Shown here piece by piece: positions 53,380-63,296 of a stretch of DNA of 64,000 bases. Within the stretch, counting starts at the first letter, position 1, and every line of letters begins with the position of its first letter. A program made the translations under genes and the position numbers. Where the stretch lies: NCBI RefSeq assembly GCF_024749045.1, contig NZ_CP087184.1, forward strand, positions 1,488,001 to 1,552,000. The letters run 5' to 3'. The notes under the pieces were generated by a model, which made no database searches, was not told the DNA's origin, and saw nothing but the letters and a program-made list of their open reading frames with translations. The DNA is from Pseudomonas sp. B21-028 (GTDB lineage: Bacteria; Pseudomonadota; Gammaproteobacteria; Pseudomonadales; Pseudomonadaceae).

Positions 53380-54240
53380 ATGGCTGAAATCCTTTCGCTG
53401 CACGACGCGGTGAAGCAATTCGTCAACGACGGCGATACCGTCGCCCTCGAAGGCTTCACCCACTTGATCCCGACGGCGGCGGGTCATGAAATCATTCGCC
53501 AGGGCAAGAAAGACCTGACCCTGGTGCGGATGACCCCGGACCTGATCTACGACCAGTTGATCGGCGCAGGCTGTGCCCGCAAATTGATCTTCTCCTGGGG
53601 CGGCAACCCGGGCGTGGGCTCGCTGCACCGTCTGCGCGATGCCGTGGAGAAGCAATGGCCGCAGCCTCTGGAGATCGAGGAGCACAGCCACGCCGACCTG
53701 GCCAACGCCTACGTCGCCGGCGCCTCCGGCCTGCCGTTCGCCGTGCTGCGGGCCTATGCCGGTTCCGACCTGCCAAAGGTCAACCCGCTGATCAAAAGCG
53801 TGACCTGCCCCTTTACCGGTGAAGTCCTGGCCGCAGTGCCTTCGGTGCGTCCCGACATCACCGTGATCCACGCCCAGAAAGCCGACCGCAAGGGCAACGT
53901 GCTGCTGTGGGGCATCCTCGGTGTGCAGAAGGAAGCCGCCCTGGCCGCCAAGCGCTGCATTGTCACCGTGGAAGAGGTCGTCGACGACCTGAACGCACCG
54001 ATGAATGCCTGTGTCCTGCCGACCTGGGCCTTGAGCGCGGTCTGCCACGTGCCCGGGGGGGCTCATCCGTCCTACGCCCACGGCTACACCGAGCGTGACA
54101 ATCGTTTCTACCAGGCGTGGGATGCCATCGCCCGGGACCGTGAGACCTTTACCGCCTGGATCAACGAATACATCCATGGCACCCGGGATTTCAGTGAATT
54201 GCAGGCCAAACTGGCAGCCGCTTTGGAGGCGAAACAATGA
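53380..54240 (+). CDS. pcaI: 3-oxoadipate CoA-transferase subunit A (CatI/glutaconate type)
   Basis: With its partner this enzyme transfers CoA from succinyl-CoA to 3-oxoadipate. It has 286 residues and the CoA-transferase family I alpha pattern (GDTVALEGFTHLIPTAAGHEIIRQGK at the N-terminus, VIHAQKADRKGNVLLWGI near 165, VEEVVDD near 205). It is longer than P. putida PcaI (about 231 residues) and instead resembles CatI. The ATG at 53380 follows GGGAG. It overlaps the beta-subunit gene by four bases. Confidence 0.88.
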   Translation: MAEILSLHDAVKQFVNDGDTVALEGFTHLIPTAAGHEIIRQGKKDLTLVRMTPDLIYDQLIGAGCARKLIFSWGGNPGVGSLHRLRDAVEKQWPQPLEIEEHSHADLANAYVAGASGLPFAVLRAYAGSDLPKVNPLIKSVTCPFTGEVLAAVPSVRPDITVIHAQKADRKGNVLLWGILGVQKEAALAAKRCIVTVEEVVDDLNAPMNACVLPTWALSAVCHVPGGAHPSYAHGYTERDNRFYQAWDAIARDRETFTAWINEYIHGTRDFSELQAKLAAALEAKQ

Positions 54241-55016
54241 CGTACTCCACCAACGAAATGATGACCGTTGCCGCGGCCCGTCGGTTGAAGAACAACGCCG
54301 TGTGCTTCGTCGGCATCGGCCTGCCATCGAAAGCGGCCAACCTGGCGCGATTGACCTCGTCGCCGGATGTCGTGCTGATCTATGAGTCCGGCCCGATCGG
54401 CGCCAAGCCCAGCGTGTTGCCGCTGTCCATTGGCGACGGCGAGCTGGCGGAAACGGCGGACACCGTCGTCCCGACCGGCGAGATTTTCCGCTACTGGCTG
54501 CAGGGCGGGCGTATCGACGTCGGCTTCCTCGGCGCGGCCCAGGTCGACCGTTTCGGCAATATCAACACCACGGTGGTGGGCAATTATCATCAGCCAAAAG
54601 TCCGTCTGCCGGGCGCCGGCGGTGCCCCGGAAATCGCCGGTTCCGCCAAAAGCGTGTTGATCATCCTCAAGCAGTCGGCGCGCTCGTTCGTCGATAAGCT
54701 GGACTTCATCACCTCGGTCGGTCACGGCGAGGGCGGCGATTCCCGCAAGCGCCTGGGCCTGCCGGGTGCGGGGCCGGTGGGTATCATCACCGACCTGTGC
54801 ATCATGGAGCCGGAAGCCGGTACCCATGAATTCGTGGTCACTGCGCTGCACCCCGGCGTGACTCGCGAGCAAGTCATTGCCGCCACCGGCTGGGCGATTC
54901 GTTTCGCCGACCAGGTACACACTACCGCCGAACCGACCGAGGTAGAGCTGCGCGCATTGCGCGACCTGGAAGCTCGCACGGCTGCGGCCCACGGCCAGGC
55001 ACCGGGAGAAGCTTGA
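54237..55016 (+). CDS. pcaJ: 3-oxoadipate CoA-transferase subunit B (CatJ type)
   Basis: This is the beta subunit, 259 residues. The N-terminal [23 protein letters not shown] and the catalytic-glutamate region [12 protein letters not shown] (Glu near residue 47) are present, followed by [17 protein letters not shown]. It overlaps the genes on both sides (ATGA with the alpha subunit, TGATG with pcaF), so the three are tightly coupled. The CatJ rather than the P. putida PcaJ type is inferred from length and pattern. Confidence 0.88.
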   Translation: MTYSTNEMMTVAAARRLKNNAVCFVGIGLPSKAANLARLTSSPDVVLIYESGPIGAKPSVLPLSIGDGELAETADTVVPTGEIFRYWLQGGRIDVGFLGAAQVDRFGNINTTVVGNYHQPKVRLPGAGGAPEIAGSAKSVLIILKQSARSFVDKLDFITSVGHGEGGDSRKRLGLPGAGPVGIITDLCIMEPEAGTHEFVVTALHPGVTREQVIAATGWAIRFADQVHTTAEPTEVELRALRDLEARTAAAHGQAPGEA

Positions 55017-56218
55017 TGCGCGACGTCTATATCTGTGATGCGATTCGTACCCCCATCGGCCGCTTCGGCGGTGGTTTGGCCGCGGTGCGCGCCGATGACC
55101 TGGCGGCCGTGCCGATCAAGGCGCTGATGGAGCGCAACCCGTCGGTGGACTGGAGCGCGGTGGATGAGGTGTTCCTCGGTTGCGCCAACCAGGCCGGCGA
55201 AGACAACCGCAACGTGGCGCGCATGGCGCTGCTGCTGGCGGGCCTGCCGGAGAGCATTCCCGGCGTGACCCTCAACCGTCTCTGCGCTTCGGGCATGGAC
55301 GCCATCGGCACGGCGTTTCGCGCCATCGCCAGTGGCGAAATGGAGCTGGCCATCGCCGGCGGCGTGGAGTCGATGTCTCGCGCGCCTTTCGTGATGGGCA
55401 AGGCCGACGCGGCGTTTTCCCGCAACATGAAACTGGAAGACACCACCATTGGCTGGCGCTTCATCAACCCGTTGATGAAAGCCCAGTACGGCGTGGACGC
55501 GATGCCCCAGACCGCCGATAACGTAGCGGACGATTACGCGGTGTCCCGCGCCGACCAGGATGCGTTTGCCCTGCGCAGCCAGCAACGCACCGCGGCGGCC
55601 CAGGCCGCAGGATTTTTCGCCGAAGAAATCGTACCGGTGCGCATTGCCCACAAGAAAGGCGAAACCGTGGTCGAGAAGGACGAGCATCCCCGTGCCAACA
55701 CCACGCTGGAAGCCCTGAACAAACTCAAACCAGTCAACGGCCCGGACAAGACTGTCACCGCCGGCAACGCCTCGGGTGTGAACGATGGCGCGGCGGCGCT
55801 GATCCTGGCCTCGGCTGAAGCGGTGAAGAAACACGGCCTGACCCCTCGCGGCAAAGTGCTGGGCATGGCCAGTGCCGGCGTGGCGCCACGGGTGATGGGC
55901 ATCGGCCCGGTGCCGGCGGTGCGTAAGTTGACGGAACGCCTGGGCCTGGCAGTCGCCGATTTTGATGTGATCGAACTCAATGAAGCGTTTGCCAGCCAGG
56001 GCCTGGCGGTGCTGCGCGAATTGGGGCTGGCGGACGATGCGCCGCAGGTCAATCCGAACGGCGGCGCCATCGCCCTCGGCCATCCACTGGGCATGAGCGG
56101 GGCGCGACTGGTCCTGACGGCGTTGCATCATCTGGAAAAGACCGGTGGCAAGAAAGGCCTGGCGACCATGTGTGTCGGCGTCGGCCAGGGCCTGGCATTG
56201 GCTATCGAGCGCGTCTGA
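55016..56218 (+). CDS. pcaF: 3-oxoadipyl-CoA thiolase
   Basis: The enzyme splits 3-oxoadipyl-CoA into succinyl-CoA and acetyl-CoA, the last step of the beta-ketoadipate pathway. It has 400 residues. Catalytic residues are Cys90 ([11 protein letters not shown]), His356 ([11 protein letters not shown]) and Cys386 (CVGVGQG). The ATG at 55016 shares its A with the pcaJ stop; an in-frame TTG one codon upstream is less likely. It is followed by pcaHG after 37 bases. Confidence 0.95.
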   Translation: MRDVYICDAIRTPIGRFGGGLAAVRADDLAAVPIKALMERNPSVDWSAVDEVFLGCANQAGEDNRNVARMALLLAGLPESIPGVTLNRLCASGMDAIGTAFRAIASGEMELAIAGGVESMSRAPFVMGKADAAFSRNMKLEDTTIGWRFINPLMKAQYGVDAMPQTADNVADDYAVSRADQDAFALRSQQRTAAAQAAGFFAEEIVPVRIAHKKGETVVEKDEHPRANTTLEALNKLKPVNGPDKTVTAGNASGVNDGAAALILASAEAVKKHGLTPRGKVLGMASAGVAPRVMGIGPVPAVRKLTERLGLAVADFDVIELNEAFASQGLAVLRELGLADDAPQVNPNGGAIALGHPLGMSGARLVLTALHHLEKTGGKKGLATMCVGVGQGLALAIERV

Positions 56219-56255
56219 CGCGCCGTACTACTCATAAGAAACCGAGGAATGCTTC

Positions 56256-56960
56256 ATGACTGACAAGCCTGGTTACCGCCGCCCCCAAGTGGGCACCCAG
56301 CCGGAGTACCTGCACCCGCCGTATCAGTCCACCAACCTGCGCTCGCCGTCCAAGCCGTTGGTGCATCTGCCTCACTCCCTGTCGGAAATCACCGGCCCGA
56401 CCATCGGTGCCGACCGTGTCCAGGAGAAGGACAACGACCTGACCGCCCAACATGCTGGCGAGCCCCAGGGGGAGCGGATCATCATTCACGGGCGTGTGCT
56501 GGATGAGAACGGCCATCCTGTGCCGGGCATTCTGGTAGAGATCTGGCAGGCCAACGCCGCCGGTCGCTACAACCATGAGCGCGACAAACACGATGCGCCG
56601 CTGGACCCGAATTTCACCGGCACCGGTCGCGCCATCACCGATGCCGACGGCTGGTACCAGTTCCAGACCATCAAGCCCGGCGCCTATCCCTGGGGCAACC
56701 ACCATAATGCCTGGCGCCCGGCGCACATCCATTTCTCGCTGTTCGGGCCAAGCATCCTGACGCGCCTGGTGACGCAGATGTATTTCCCCGGCGACCCGCT
56801 GCTGGCCTACGATCCGATCTACAACTGCGTGCCGGACACCAGCGCCAAGGAGCGCCTGATCGCCAGCTTCGACCTGGAAAAAACCATCCCTCACTACGCC
56901 CTCGGTTATCGCTGGGACATCGTCTTGCGCGGCCGCGACGCCACGCCGATGGAGAAATAA
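56256..56960 (+). CDS. pcaH: Protocatechuate 3,4-dioxygenase beta subunit
   Basis: This is the iron-binding subunit, 234 residues. The Fe(III) ligands are Tyr105 (AAGRYNH), Tyr144 (PGAYPWGN), His157 and His159 (RPAHIHFS), offset by three from P. putida numbering. It cleaves protocatechuate between its hydroxyls to 3-carboxy-cis,cis-muconate. It lies one base before pcaG and downstream of pcaF, so it may share the PcaR-controlled transcript. Confidence 0.96.
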   Translation: MTDKPGYRRPQVGTQPEYLHPPYQSTNLRSPSKPLVHLPHSLSEITGPTIGADRVQEKDNDLTAQHAGEPQGERIIIHGRVLDENGHPVPGILVEIWQANAAGRYNHERDKHDAPLDPNFTGTGRAITDADGWYQFQTIKPGAYPWGNHHNAWRPAHIHFSLFGPSILTRLVTQMYFPGDPLLAYDPIYNCVPDTSAKERLIASFDLEKTIPHYALGYRWDIVLRGRDATPMEK

Positions 56961-56961
56961 G

Positions 56962-57528
56962 ATGACGCTTACCGCCACCACATCCCACACCGTTGGCCCT
57001 TACTACCACATCGGCCTGACCTGGCTGAACCGCGAAGACCTGACCGTCGCCGAAACCCTCGGCCAGCGCGTGGCGATCACCGGGCAGGTGATCGACGGTA
57101 ACGGCGAGTTCGTCAACGACGCGATGCTGGAAGTCTGGCAGGCCAACGCTGCCGGCAAATATGCCCACCCCGAAGACGATCAGGACAAACCCCTGGACCC
57201 GAATTTCGAAGGTTTCGGCCGGGTGCCGGTGGACGCCGAGGGGCGTTTTCGGTTCACCACCATCAAGCCGGGCACTGTGCCGGGCCTGGGAGGCACGACC
57301 CAAGCACCGCACCTGGTGGTGCTGGTCTTCGCCCGTGGGTTGGTCAAACACCTGCTGACGCGTATCTACTTCGATGGCGAACAGGCCAACGAAGCCGACC
57401 CGTTGCTGGCCTGCGTACCTGAAGAACGACGTGCCACTATCGTGAGCAAACCCGATGCGTCGGGCGTGTACCAGTGGAATGTGATCCTGCAGGGGACGGA
57501 TGCCGAGACGGTGTTTTTCGATTACTGA
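56962..57528 (+). CDS. pcaG: Protocatechuate 3,4-dioxygenase alpha subunit
   Basis: This is the non-metal subunit, 188 residues, with the same dioxygenase fold (HTVGPYYHIGLTWLNRED at the N-terminus, MLEVWQANAAGKYAHPEDDQDKPLDPNFEGFGR in the middle). The histidine ligands of the beta subunit are replaced (APHLVVLVFARG), as expected for alpha. It is translated directly after pcaH and forms the (alpha-beta-Fe) protomer with it. Confidence 0.95.
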   Translation: MTLTATTSHTVGPYYHIGLTWLNREDLTVAETLGQRVAITGQVIDGNGEFVNDAMLEVWQANAAGKYAHPEDDQDKPLDPNFEGFGRVPVDAEGRFRFTTIKPGTVPGLGGTTQAPHLVVLVFARGLVKHLLTRIYFDGEQANEADPLLACVPEERRATIVSKPDASGVYQWNVILQGTDAETVFFDY

Positions 57529-57546
57529 GTGAGTGCTCAAGATTGC

Positions 57547-57628
57547 ATCGCGAGCAAGCTTTGCTCCCACAGTGTTGCCTCCCTGCCGGGCGAGCACACT
57601 TCTGTGGGAGCAAGGCTTGCCCGCGATG
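57547..57628. repeat. REP doublet, outward orientation, GTGGGAGC family
   Basis: ATCGCGAGCAAGCTTTGCTC with CCACA comes first and TGTGGGAGCAAGGCTTGCCC with GCGAT second, so the heads face inward, the opposite of most doublets here. It separates pcaG from pcaT. Confidence 0.8.
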
Positions 57629-57714
57629 GCGCCAGCACAGGTACCGCGAACTGTGGAACGGGACTGTTACGAAGTGTGTCTAGACTTTGTCGATTCCCCA
57701 AGAGTGAATAACCC

Positions 57715-59010
57715 ATGACCACCCTAACCAGCCACTACACCGGCGAAGAACGCAGCAAGCGCATCTTCGCCATCGTCGGTGCCTCCTCCGGCAACCTGGT
57801 CGAATGGTTCGATTTCTACGTCTATGCGTTCTGCGCGATCTATTTCGCGCCGGCCTTCTTCCCGTCCGACAACCCCACGGTGCAACTGGTCAACACGGCC
57901 GGTGTCTTCGCCGCCGGGTTCCTGATGCGGCCGATCGGCGGCTGGATTTTCGGCCGGGTGGCGGACCGTCACGGGCGCAAGAACTCGATGATGATTTCGG
58001 TGCTGATGATGTGCTTCGGCTCGTTGCTCATCGCCTGCCTGCCCACCTACAAGGACATCGGCGTCTGGGCGCCGCTGTTGCTGTTGCTGGCCCGTTTGCT
58101 ACAAGGTTTGTCGGTGGGCGGTGAGTACGGCACCACTGCCACCTACATGAGCGAAGTCGCCCTCAAGGGCCAGCGCGGTTTTTTCGCTTCGTTCCAGTAC
58201 GTGACGTTGATCGGCGGGCAACTGCTCGCCGTGTCGCTGGTGGTGATCCTGCAACAGTTCCTTAACGAAGACGAGCTGCGTACCTATGGCTGGCGGATCC
58301 CCTTCGTGGTCGGCGCCGTGGCCGCATTGATTTCCCTGTTCCTGCGCCGCTCCCTGAAGGAAACCAGCAGCAAGGAAATGCGCGAGAACAAAGATGCCGG
58401 CAGCATCGCCGCGCTGTTTCGCGACCACAAAGCCGCGTTCATCACTGTGCTGGGCTACACCGCCGGCGGCTCGCTGATTTTCTACACCTTCACCACCTAC
58501 ATGCAGAAATACCTGGTGAACACCGCGGGCCTGCACGCCAAGACCGCCAGTTACATCATGACCGGCGCCCTGTTTCTCTACATGTGCATGCAGCCGTTGT
58601 TCGGCATGCTGGCGGACAAGATTGGCCGTCGTAATTCCATGCTCTGGTTCGGCGCGTTGGGGGCCTTGTGCACGGTGCCGATCCTGCTGACCCTCAAAAG
58701 CATCAGCAGCCCATTCCTGGCGTTCGTCCTGATCACCCTGGCCCTGGCAATCGTCAGCTTCTACACCTCCATCAGCGGCCTGGTAAAAGCAGAAATGTTT
58801 CCACCCGAAGTGCGGGCGCTGGGGGTAGGGTTGGCCTACGCGGTGGCGAACGCGATTTTTGGCGGTTCGGCGGAGTACGTTGCCTTGAGCCTGAAAGCCC
58901 AAGGCATGGAAAACACCTTTTACTGGTACGTCACGGTCATGATGGTGGTGGCGTTCCTGTTCAGCCTGCGCCTGCCGAAGCAACCGACGTACTTGCACCA
59001 CGATCTATGA
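57715..59010 (+). CDS. pcaT: MFS transporter PcaT (metabolite:H+ symporter family)
   Basis: This inner-membrane symporter has 431 residues and 12 hydrophobic segments. The MHS-family elements [15 protein letters not shown] (first helix), [14 protein letters not shown] (loop 2-3) and [21 protein letters not shown] (helix 4 region) are present. In P. putida PcaT takes up beta-ketoadipate, and the position before pcaB-pcaD-pcaC supports this. No PcaR-like box was found between pcaG and pcaT, so a separate promoter or read-through is possible. Confidence 0.92.
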   Translation: MTTLTSHYTGEERSKRIFAIVGASSGNLVEWFDFYVYAFCAIYFAPAFFPSDNPTVQLVNTAGVFAAGFLMRPIGGWIFGRVADRHGRKNSMMISVLMMCFGSLLIACLPTYKDIGVWAPLLLLLARLLQGLSVGGEYGTTATYMSEVALKGQRGFFASFQYVTLIGGQLLAVSLVVILQQFLNEDELRTYGWRIPFVVGAVAALISLFLRRSLKETSSKEMRENKDAGSIAALFRDHKAAFITVLGYTAGGSLIFYTFTTYMQKYLVNTAGLHAKTASYIMTGALFLYMCMQPLFGMLADKIGRRNSMLWFGALGALCTVPILLTLKSISSPFLAFVLITLALAIVSFYTSISGLVKAEMFPPEVRALGVGLAYAVANAIFGGSAEYVALSLKAQGMENTFYWYVTVMMVVAFLFSLRLPKQPTYLHHDL

Positions 59011-59068
59011 GCCACTCCTTTGATCCCACCGCGACCGGCCGAGAGGCCGGCGCACCCAAGGACTGTTT

Positions 59069-60433
59069 ATGAGCGAACGACCGGGCAATCAGCTGTTCGA
59101 TGCCTACTTCACCGCCCGCGACATGCGCGAGGTGTTCTGCGATGCGGGCCGGGTGCAGGCCATGCTCGACGTCGAGGCGGCACTGGCCCGGGCCGAGGCG
59201 CGGGTAGGGCTGATCCCCCAGGACGCGGTGGCTCCCATCGAGGCTGCCTGTCGCGCCCAGTTGTACGATTTTTCGGCATTGAGCGAGGCCATTGCCAATG
59301 CCGGTAATTCGGCGATTCCGCTGGTCAAGGCATTGGGCAAGCGCATTGCCAGCGAGAGCGTCGAGGCCGAGCGGTACGTGCACCTGGGCGCCACCAGCCA
59401 GGACGTGATGGACAGCGGCCTGGTCCTGCAACTGCGCCAGGCGCTGGCACTGATCGAGGATGAGCTGGCGCAACTGGCCGTTATCCTGGTCCGCCAAGCC
59501 GAGCGCTACACCGCCACGCCATTGGCCGGACGCACTTGGCTACAGCATGCGACACCGGTCACCCTGGGCATGAAAATCGCCGGGTGGCTGGGAGCGATCA
59601 CCCGCAGCCGACAGCGTCTGTTGGAACTCAAGCCGCGCTTGTTGGTGCTGCAATTCGGAGGCGCTTCCGGAACGCTTGCCGCATTGGGCGAACAGGCGCT
59701 GCCTGTCGCTGAAGCCCTGGCCGCCGAGCTGCAACTGAGCTTGCCGGAACAACCCTGGCACACCCAGCGCGATCGGCTGGTGGAGTTCGGCTCGGTGCTG
59801 GGCCTGATTGCCGGCAGCCTGGGCAAACTCGGCCGCGACATCAGCCTGTTGATGCAGACCGAGGCCGGCGAAGCGTTCGAGCCGTCGGCACCGGGCAAGG
59901 GCGGTTCGTCGACCATGCCCCACAAGCGCAACCCGGTGGGCGCGGCGGTGCTGATCGGTGCGGCAACGCGAGTGCCCGGGTTGTTGTCGACGCTGTTCAG
60001 CGCGATGCCCCAGGAACATGAGCGCAGCCTGGGTCTCTGGCATGCCGAATGGGAAACCCTGCCGGAGATCTGCTGCCTGGTGTCCGGTGCCCTGCAACAG
60101 GCGCGGCTGTTGGCGGAGGGGCTGGAGGTGGACGCGGTGCGCATGGCCCGCAACCTCGACCTGACCCAGGGCCTGGTGCTGGCCGAAGCGGTGAGCATCG
60201 TCCTGGCCCAGCGTGTCGGTCGGGACACCGCGCACCACCTGCTGGAGCAGTGCTGCAAGCGTGCCGTGGCCGAACAGCGTCACCTGCGCGACGTATTGGG
60301 GGACGATTCCCAGGTTTGCGCACACTTGTCCGCGGCCGAACTCGATCATTTGCTCAACCCCGCCCATTACCTCGGCCAGGCCCAGACCTGGGTCGCCCGG
60401 GCAGTGGCCGAACACCTTGCCTTGAAGGCCTGA
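59069..60433 (+). CDS. pcaB: 3-carboxy-cis,cis-muconate cycloisomerase
   Basis: This enzyme of the fumarase/aspartase superfamily, 454 residues, lactonises 3-carboxymuconate. The superfamily signature GGSSTMPHKRNP is at 278-289, with HLGATSQDVMDSG at 105-117 and WLQHATPVTLG at 157-167. AGGACTG precedes the ATG. It is followed after 12 bases by pcaD. Confidence 0.95.
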   Translation: MSERPGNQLFDAYFTARDMREVFCDAGRVQAMLDVEAALARAEARVGLIPQDAVAPIEAACRAQLYDFSALSEAIANAGNSAIPLVKALGKRIASESVEAERYVHLGATSQDVMDSGLVLQLRQALALIEDELAQLAVILVRQAERYTATPLAGRTWLQHATPVTLGMKIAGWLGAITRSRQRLLELKPRLLVLQFGGASGTLAALGEQALPVAEALAAELQLSLPEQPWHTQRDRLVEFGSVLGLIAGSLGKLGRDISLLMQTEAGEAFEPSAPGKGGSSTMPHKRNPVGAAVLIGAATRVPGLLSTLFSAMPQEHERSLGLWHAEWETLPEICCLVSGALQQARLLAEGLEVDAVRMARNLDLTQGLVLAEAVSIVLAQRVGRDTAHHLLEQCCKRAVAEQRHLRDVLGDDSQVCAHLSAAELDHLLNPAHYLGQAQTWVARAVAEHLALKA

Positions 60434-60445
60434 AAGGAGATTGTT

Positions 60446-61246
60446 GTGGGATTCGTCAAACTCGCCGACGGCGAACTGAACTATCGATTCGACGGGCCGC
60501 AAGACGCCCCGGTGTTGGTGCTCTCTAATTCGTTGGGGACCGACCTGCACATGTGGAACGAGCAGGTTGCAGCGTTCAGCGAGCATTTTCGCGTGCTGCG
60601 TTTCGACACCCGTGGTCACGGCCAGTCGCTGGTCACCGAAGGGCCTTACAGCATTGAGCAACTGGGCCGCGATGTGCTGTCGATGCTCGATGCGCTGGGT
60701 ATCGACAAGGTGCACTTCTGCGGGCTGTCCATGGGCGGTCTGATCGGCCAGTGGCTGGGCATCAACGCCGGCGAGCGGCTGCACAAGCTGGTGGTGTGCA
60801 ACACCGCTGCCAAGATCGGTGATCCGTCGATGTGGAACCCGCGCATCGAAACCGTACTGCGTGACGGCAAGGCGGCCATGGTGGCGCTGCGGGATGCGTC
60901 GATTGCCCGTTGGTTCACCCCGGACTTCGCCCAGGCCAACCCGGACACGGCGAGGAAAATCACCGACATGCTCGCCGCCACCTCGCCCCAGGGCTACGCA
61001 GCCAACTGCGCCGCCGTGCGCGATGCCGACTTTCGCGATCAACTGTCCTCGATCCGTGTGCCGCTGCTGGTGGTGGCCGGTACCGAAGATGCCGTGACGC
61101 CGCCGTCGGGCGGGCATTTCATCCAAGAGCGGGTCAGTGGGGCGCAGTACGCCGAGTTCCACGCCGCGCACTTGTCCAACGTCCAGGCCGGCGCTGCGTT
61201 CAGCGAACGGGTGTTGGATTTCCTGCTTGATTCCAGCCGCGCCTGA
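60446..61246 (+). CDS. pcaD: 3-oxoadipate enol-lactonase
   Basis: This alpha/beta hydrolase of 266 residues opens 3-oxoadipate enol-lactone. The nucleophile is Ser95 in FCGLSMGGL, the oxyanion region is SNSLGTDLHMWNEQ, and the catalytic His lies in the C-terminal AAHLSNVQ. The start is GTG, preceded by a perfect AAAGGAG. It sits between pcaB and pcaC in one operon. Confidence 0.94.
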   Translation: MGFVKLADGELNYRFDGPQDAPVLVLSNSLGTDLHMWNEQVAAFSEHFRVLRFDTRGHGQSLVTEGPYSIEQLGRDVLSMLDALGIDKVHFCGLSMGGLIGQWLGINAGERLHKLVVCNTAAKIGDPSMWNPRIETVLRDGKAAMVALRDASIARWFTPDFAQANPDTARKITDMLAATSPQGYAANCAAVRDADFRDQLSSIRVPLLVVAGTEDAVTPPSGGHFIQERVSGAQYAEFHAAHLSNVQAGAAFSERVLDFLLDSSRA

Positions 61247-61256
61247 GGAGCTTTTT

Positions 61257-61649
61257 GTGGACGAGAAACAGCGTTACGACGAAGGCATGCAGGTCCGCCG
61301 CGCGGTACTGGGCGATGCCCATGTGGATCGCAGCCTCAATGCTCTGACCGAGTTCAACAGTGAATTCCAGGAGATGATCACCCGTCACGCCTGGGGCGAC
61401 ATCTGGACCCGCCCGGGCCTGCCGCGCCACACCCGCAGCCTGATCACCATCGCCATGCTGATCGGCATGAACCGCAACGAAGAACTCAAGCTGCACCTGC
61501 GCGCCGCGGCCAACAATGGTGTGAGCCGTGGCGAGATCAAAGAAGTGATCATGCAGAGCGCCATCTACTGCGGCATTCCTGCTGCCAACGCCACGTTCCA
61601 CCTGGCCGAGTCGGTGTGGGACGAGTTGGGCGTCGAGTCCCGAGAGTAG
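61257..61649 (+). CDS. pcaC: 4-carboxymuconolactone decarboxylase
   Basis: This small enzyme of 130 residues decarboxylates 4-carboxymuconolactone to the enol-lactone used by PcaD. The family core RSLITIAMLIGMNRNEELKLHLRAAANNGVSR and the following VIMQSAIYCGIPAANATFHLAESV are intact. The GTG at 61257, after GAGGAG, gives the standard length; a longer in-frame start would overlap pcaD extensively. It is the last gene of the pcaTBDC run. Confidence 0.95.
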   Translation: MDEKQRYDEGMQVRRAVLGDAHVDRSLNALTEFNSEFQEMITRHAWGDIWTRPGLPRHTRSLITIAMLIGMNRNEELKLHLRAAANNGVSRGEIKEVIMQSAIYCGIPAANATFHLAESVWDELGVESRE

Positions 61650-61662
61650 GCTCACTGAATTC

Positions 61663-61752
61663 TGTGGGAGCGGGCTTGCTCGCGAATGCGGTGGGTCAAC
61701 TTGAGTCTATGTTGGATCTGACGGCCCCTTCGCGAGCAAGCCCGCTCCCACA
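61663..61752. repeat. REP doublet, GTGGGAGC family
   Basis: TGTGGGAGCGGGCTTGCTCG and its inverse CGAGCAAGCCCGCTCCCACA lie between convergent pcaC and the porin gene. Confidence 0.85.
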
Positions 61753-61780
61753 ATGGTCCGGTGATGCCTGCCACCATCCC

Positions 61781-61844
61781 TGTGGGAGCGAGCCTGCTCG
61801 CGATGGCGGTGGGTCAGTCGCCACCTGAACGACAGACCCACCGC
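61781..61844. repeat. Single REP unit with a hairpin tail
   Basis: TGTGGGAGCGAGCCTGCTCG is followed by GCGGTGGGTC and GACCCACCGC, a 10-base stem with an 18-base loop. It ends 8 bases before the porin stop and may act as its transcript end. Confidence 0.7.
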
Positions 61845-61851
61845 AGCCGCC

Positions 61852-63105
61852 TTACAACAAGCTCATCGGATAGCTGACAATCAACCGGTTCTCATCGAAC
61901 TCATTGGTGCTGAAGTCCCGCCGCAACGTCGAGTTGCGCCACTTCACATTGAGATTCTTCAGCGCACCGCTCTGCACGGTGTACGCCAGTTCGCTTTCAC
62001 GGCCCCATTCCTTGCCGTCGTCCACCGTGGCGGTGTGCACGTTGTCACCGCTGATGTAGCGGTTCATCAAGGTCAGGCCCGGCACGCCGACGGCGGCGAA
62101 GTTGAAGTCGTGGCGCACTTGCCAGGATTTTTCCTTGGCGTTGTCGTAGCTGGAGTTGTAGCTGTCGTTGGCCAGGGTGCCGCCGCTGGTGCCGTTGACG
62201 CGCATCCAGGCATCGTCGCCGCCGAGTTTCTGCAGGCCGACATAGAAGGTGTTGCCGCCGTACTTGGCCGAGAGCATGGCGAAGGCGGTCTTGTTGTCCA
62301 GGTCGCCGGCCAGGGCGCTGCCGTTTTCCTTGCCGATGAAGTAACCGAGGTTGGCGCCCAGGGTCCAGTCGCCGATGGGCTGGCTGTGGGTCAGGTTGAA
62401 ATACTGCTGCTGGTAGATGTCGCTCAGTTCCGAATACCAGACGCCGACCTGGGTGCGTTTGTCGTTGAAGGCATATTCGCCGCCGCCGAAGTTGAAACGG
62501 TCGGAGGTGAAGGCCGGGCGGCCGTTCATGAACATGTCTTCCATGCTCGCATCGTTGCGCGGGCTGTTGCCGCGGAATTGGCCGCCGTAGAGGCTCAGGC
62601 CGCTGATCTCGGTGGAAGTGACCTGGCCACCGCGGAAGGTTTGCGGCAGGGAACGGCCATCGTCGGAACGCAGGATCGGCAACACCGGCATCCATTCGCC
62701 GACCTTCAATTCAGTCTTCGATACCTTGGCCTTGAGGGCCACCCCCAGGCGACCGAAGTCATCGGCCGGGCGACCATCATCGTGCACCGGGAGCAACTGG
62801 GTGCCGGCGGTGCCTTTGCCGCCATCGAGCTTGATCGAGTACAGGCCCAGCACGTCCATGCCGAAACCCACCGTGCCTTGGGTGAAACCGGACTTGGCAT
62901 CGAGGATGAAGCTCTGGGTCCATTCCTCGGCCTTGCCCTGGGCCGCGCTCGGGTTGGTGAAGTTGCGGTTGAAGTAGAAGTTGCGCAGGTTGAGATTGAC
63001 CTTCGCATCTTCGACAAACCCCGACTCTGCGGCCCGGACCGGCAGGGCGGAACCGGCCAGGGCAACGGCGATGAGGCTGGGGAACAAATGCTGAGTGGAC
63101 TTCAT
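61852..63105 (-). CDS. OprD-family outer-membrane porin
   Basis: The protein has 417 residues. A Sec signal peptide ends at about residue 24 (ALPVRA), and the mature part opens with the OprD-type GFVEDAKVNLNLRNFYFNR. Beta-strand-rich repeats such as TEISGLSLYGGQFRGNSPRND, RFNFGGGEYAFNDKRTQVGVWYSEL and a final aromatic-poor strand follow. OprD porins take up small acids; several (OpdK, BenF-like) handle aromatic acids. Its position and the two PcaR-like boxes upstream suggest protocatechuate or 4-hydroxybenzoate entry. Confidence 0.88.
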   Translation of the reverse strand: MKSTQHLFPSLIAVALAGSALPVRAAESGFVEDAKVNLNLRNFYFNRNFTNPSAAQGKAEEWTQSFILDAKSGFTQGTVGFGMDVLGLYSIKLDGGKGTAGTQLLPVHDDGRPADDFGRLGVALKAKVSKTELKVGEWMPVLPILRSDDGRSLPQTFRGGQVTSTEISGLSLYGGQFRGNSPRNDASMEDMFMNGRPAFTSDRFNFGGGEYAFNDKRTQVGVWYSELSDIYQQQYFNLTHSQPIGDWTLGANLGYFIGKENGSALAGDLDNKTAFAMLSAKYGGNTFYVGLQKLGGDDAWMRVNGTSGGTLANDSYNSSYDNAKEKSWQVRHDFNFAAVGVPGLTLMNRYISGDNVHTATVDDGKEWGRESELAYTVQSGALKNLNVKWRNSTLRRDFSTNEFDENRLIVSYPMSLL

Positions 63106-63296
63106 GGGCGTGTCTCTATTTTTATGGACGAGAAGAACCGCTGCCGCAAACCTGGGTTGCAGACGAAACGGTAGAACCAACGGGTAAATGGCTGAGGATC
63201 AGCCGGGCGAGGCGGGGCGCGTGGTCATGGCGAGGAACCTGTCGTTCTTGTTGTGTGCGAGGGATGGTGAAGGGCAGGCCGGGATCGCTTCAATTG

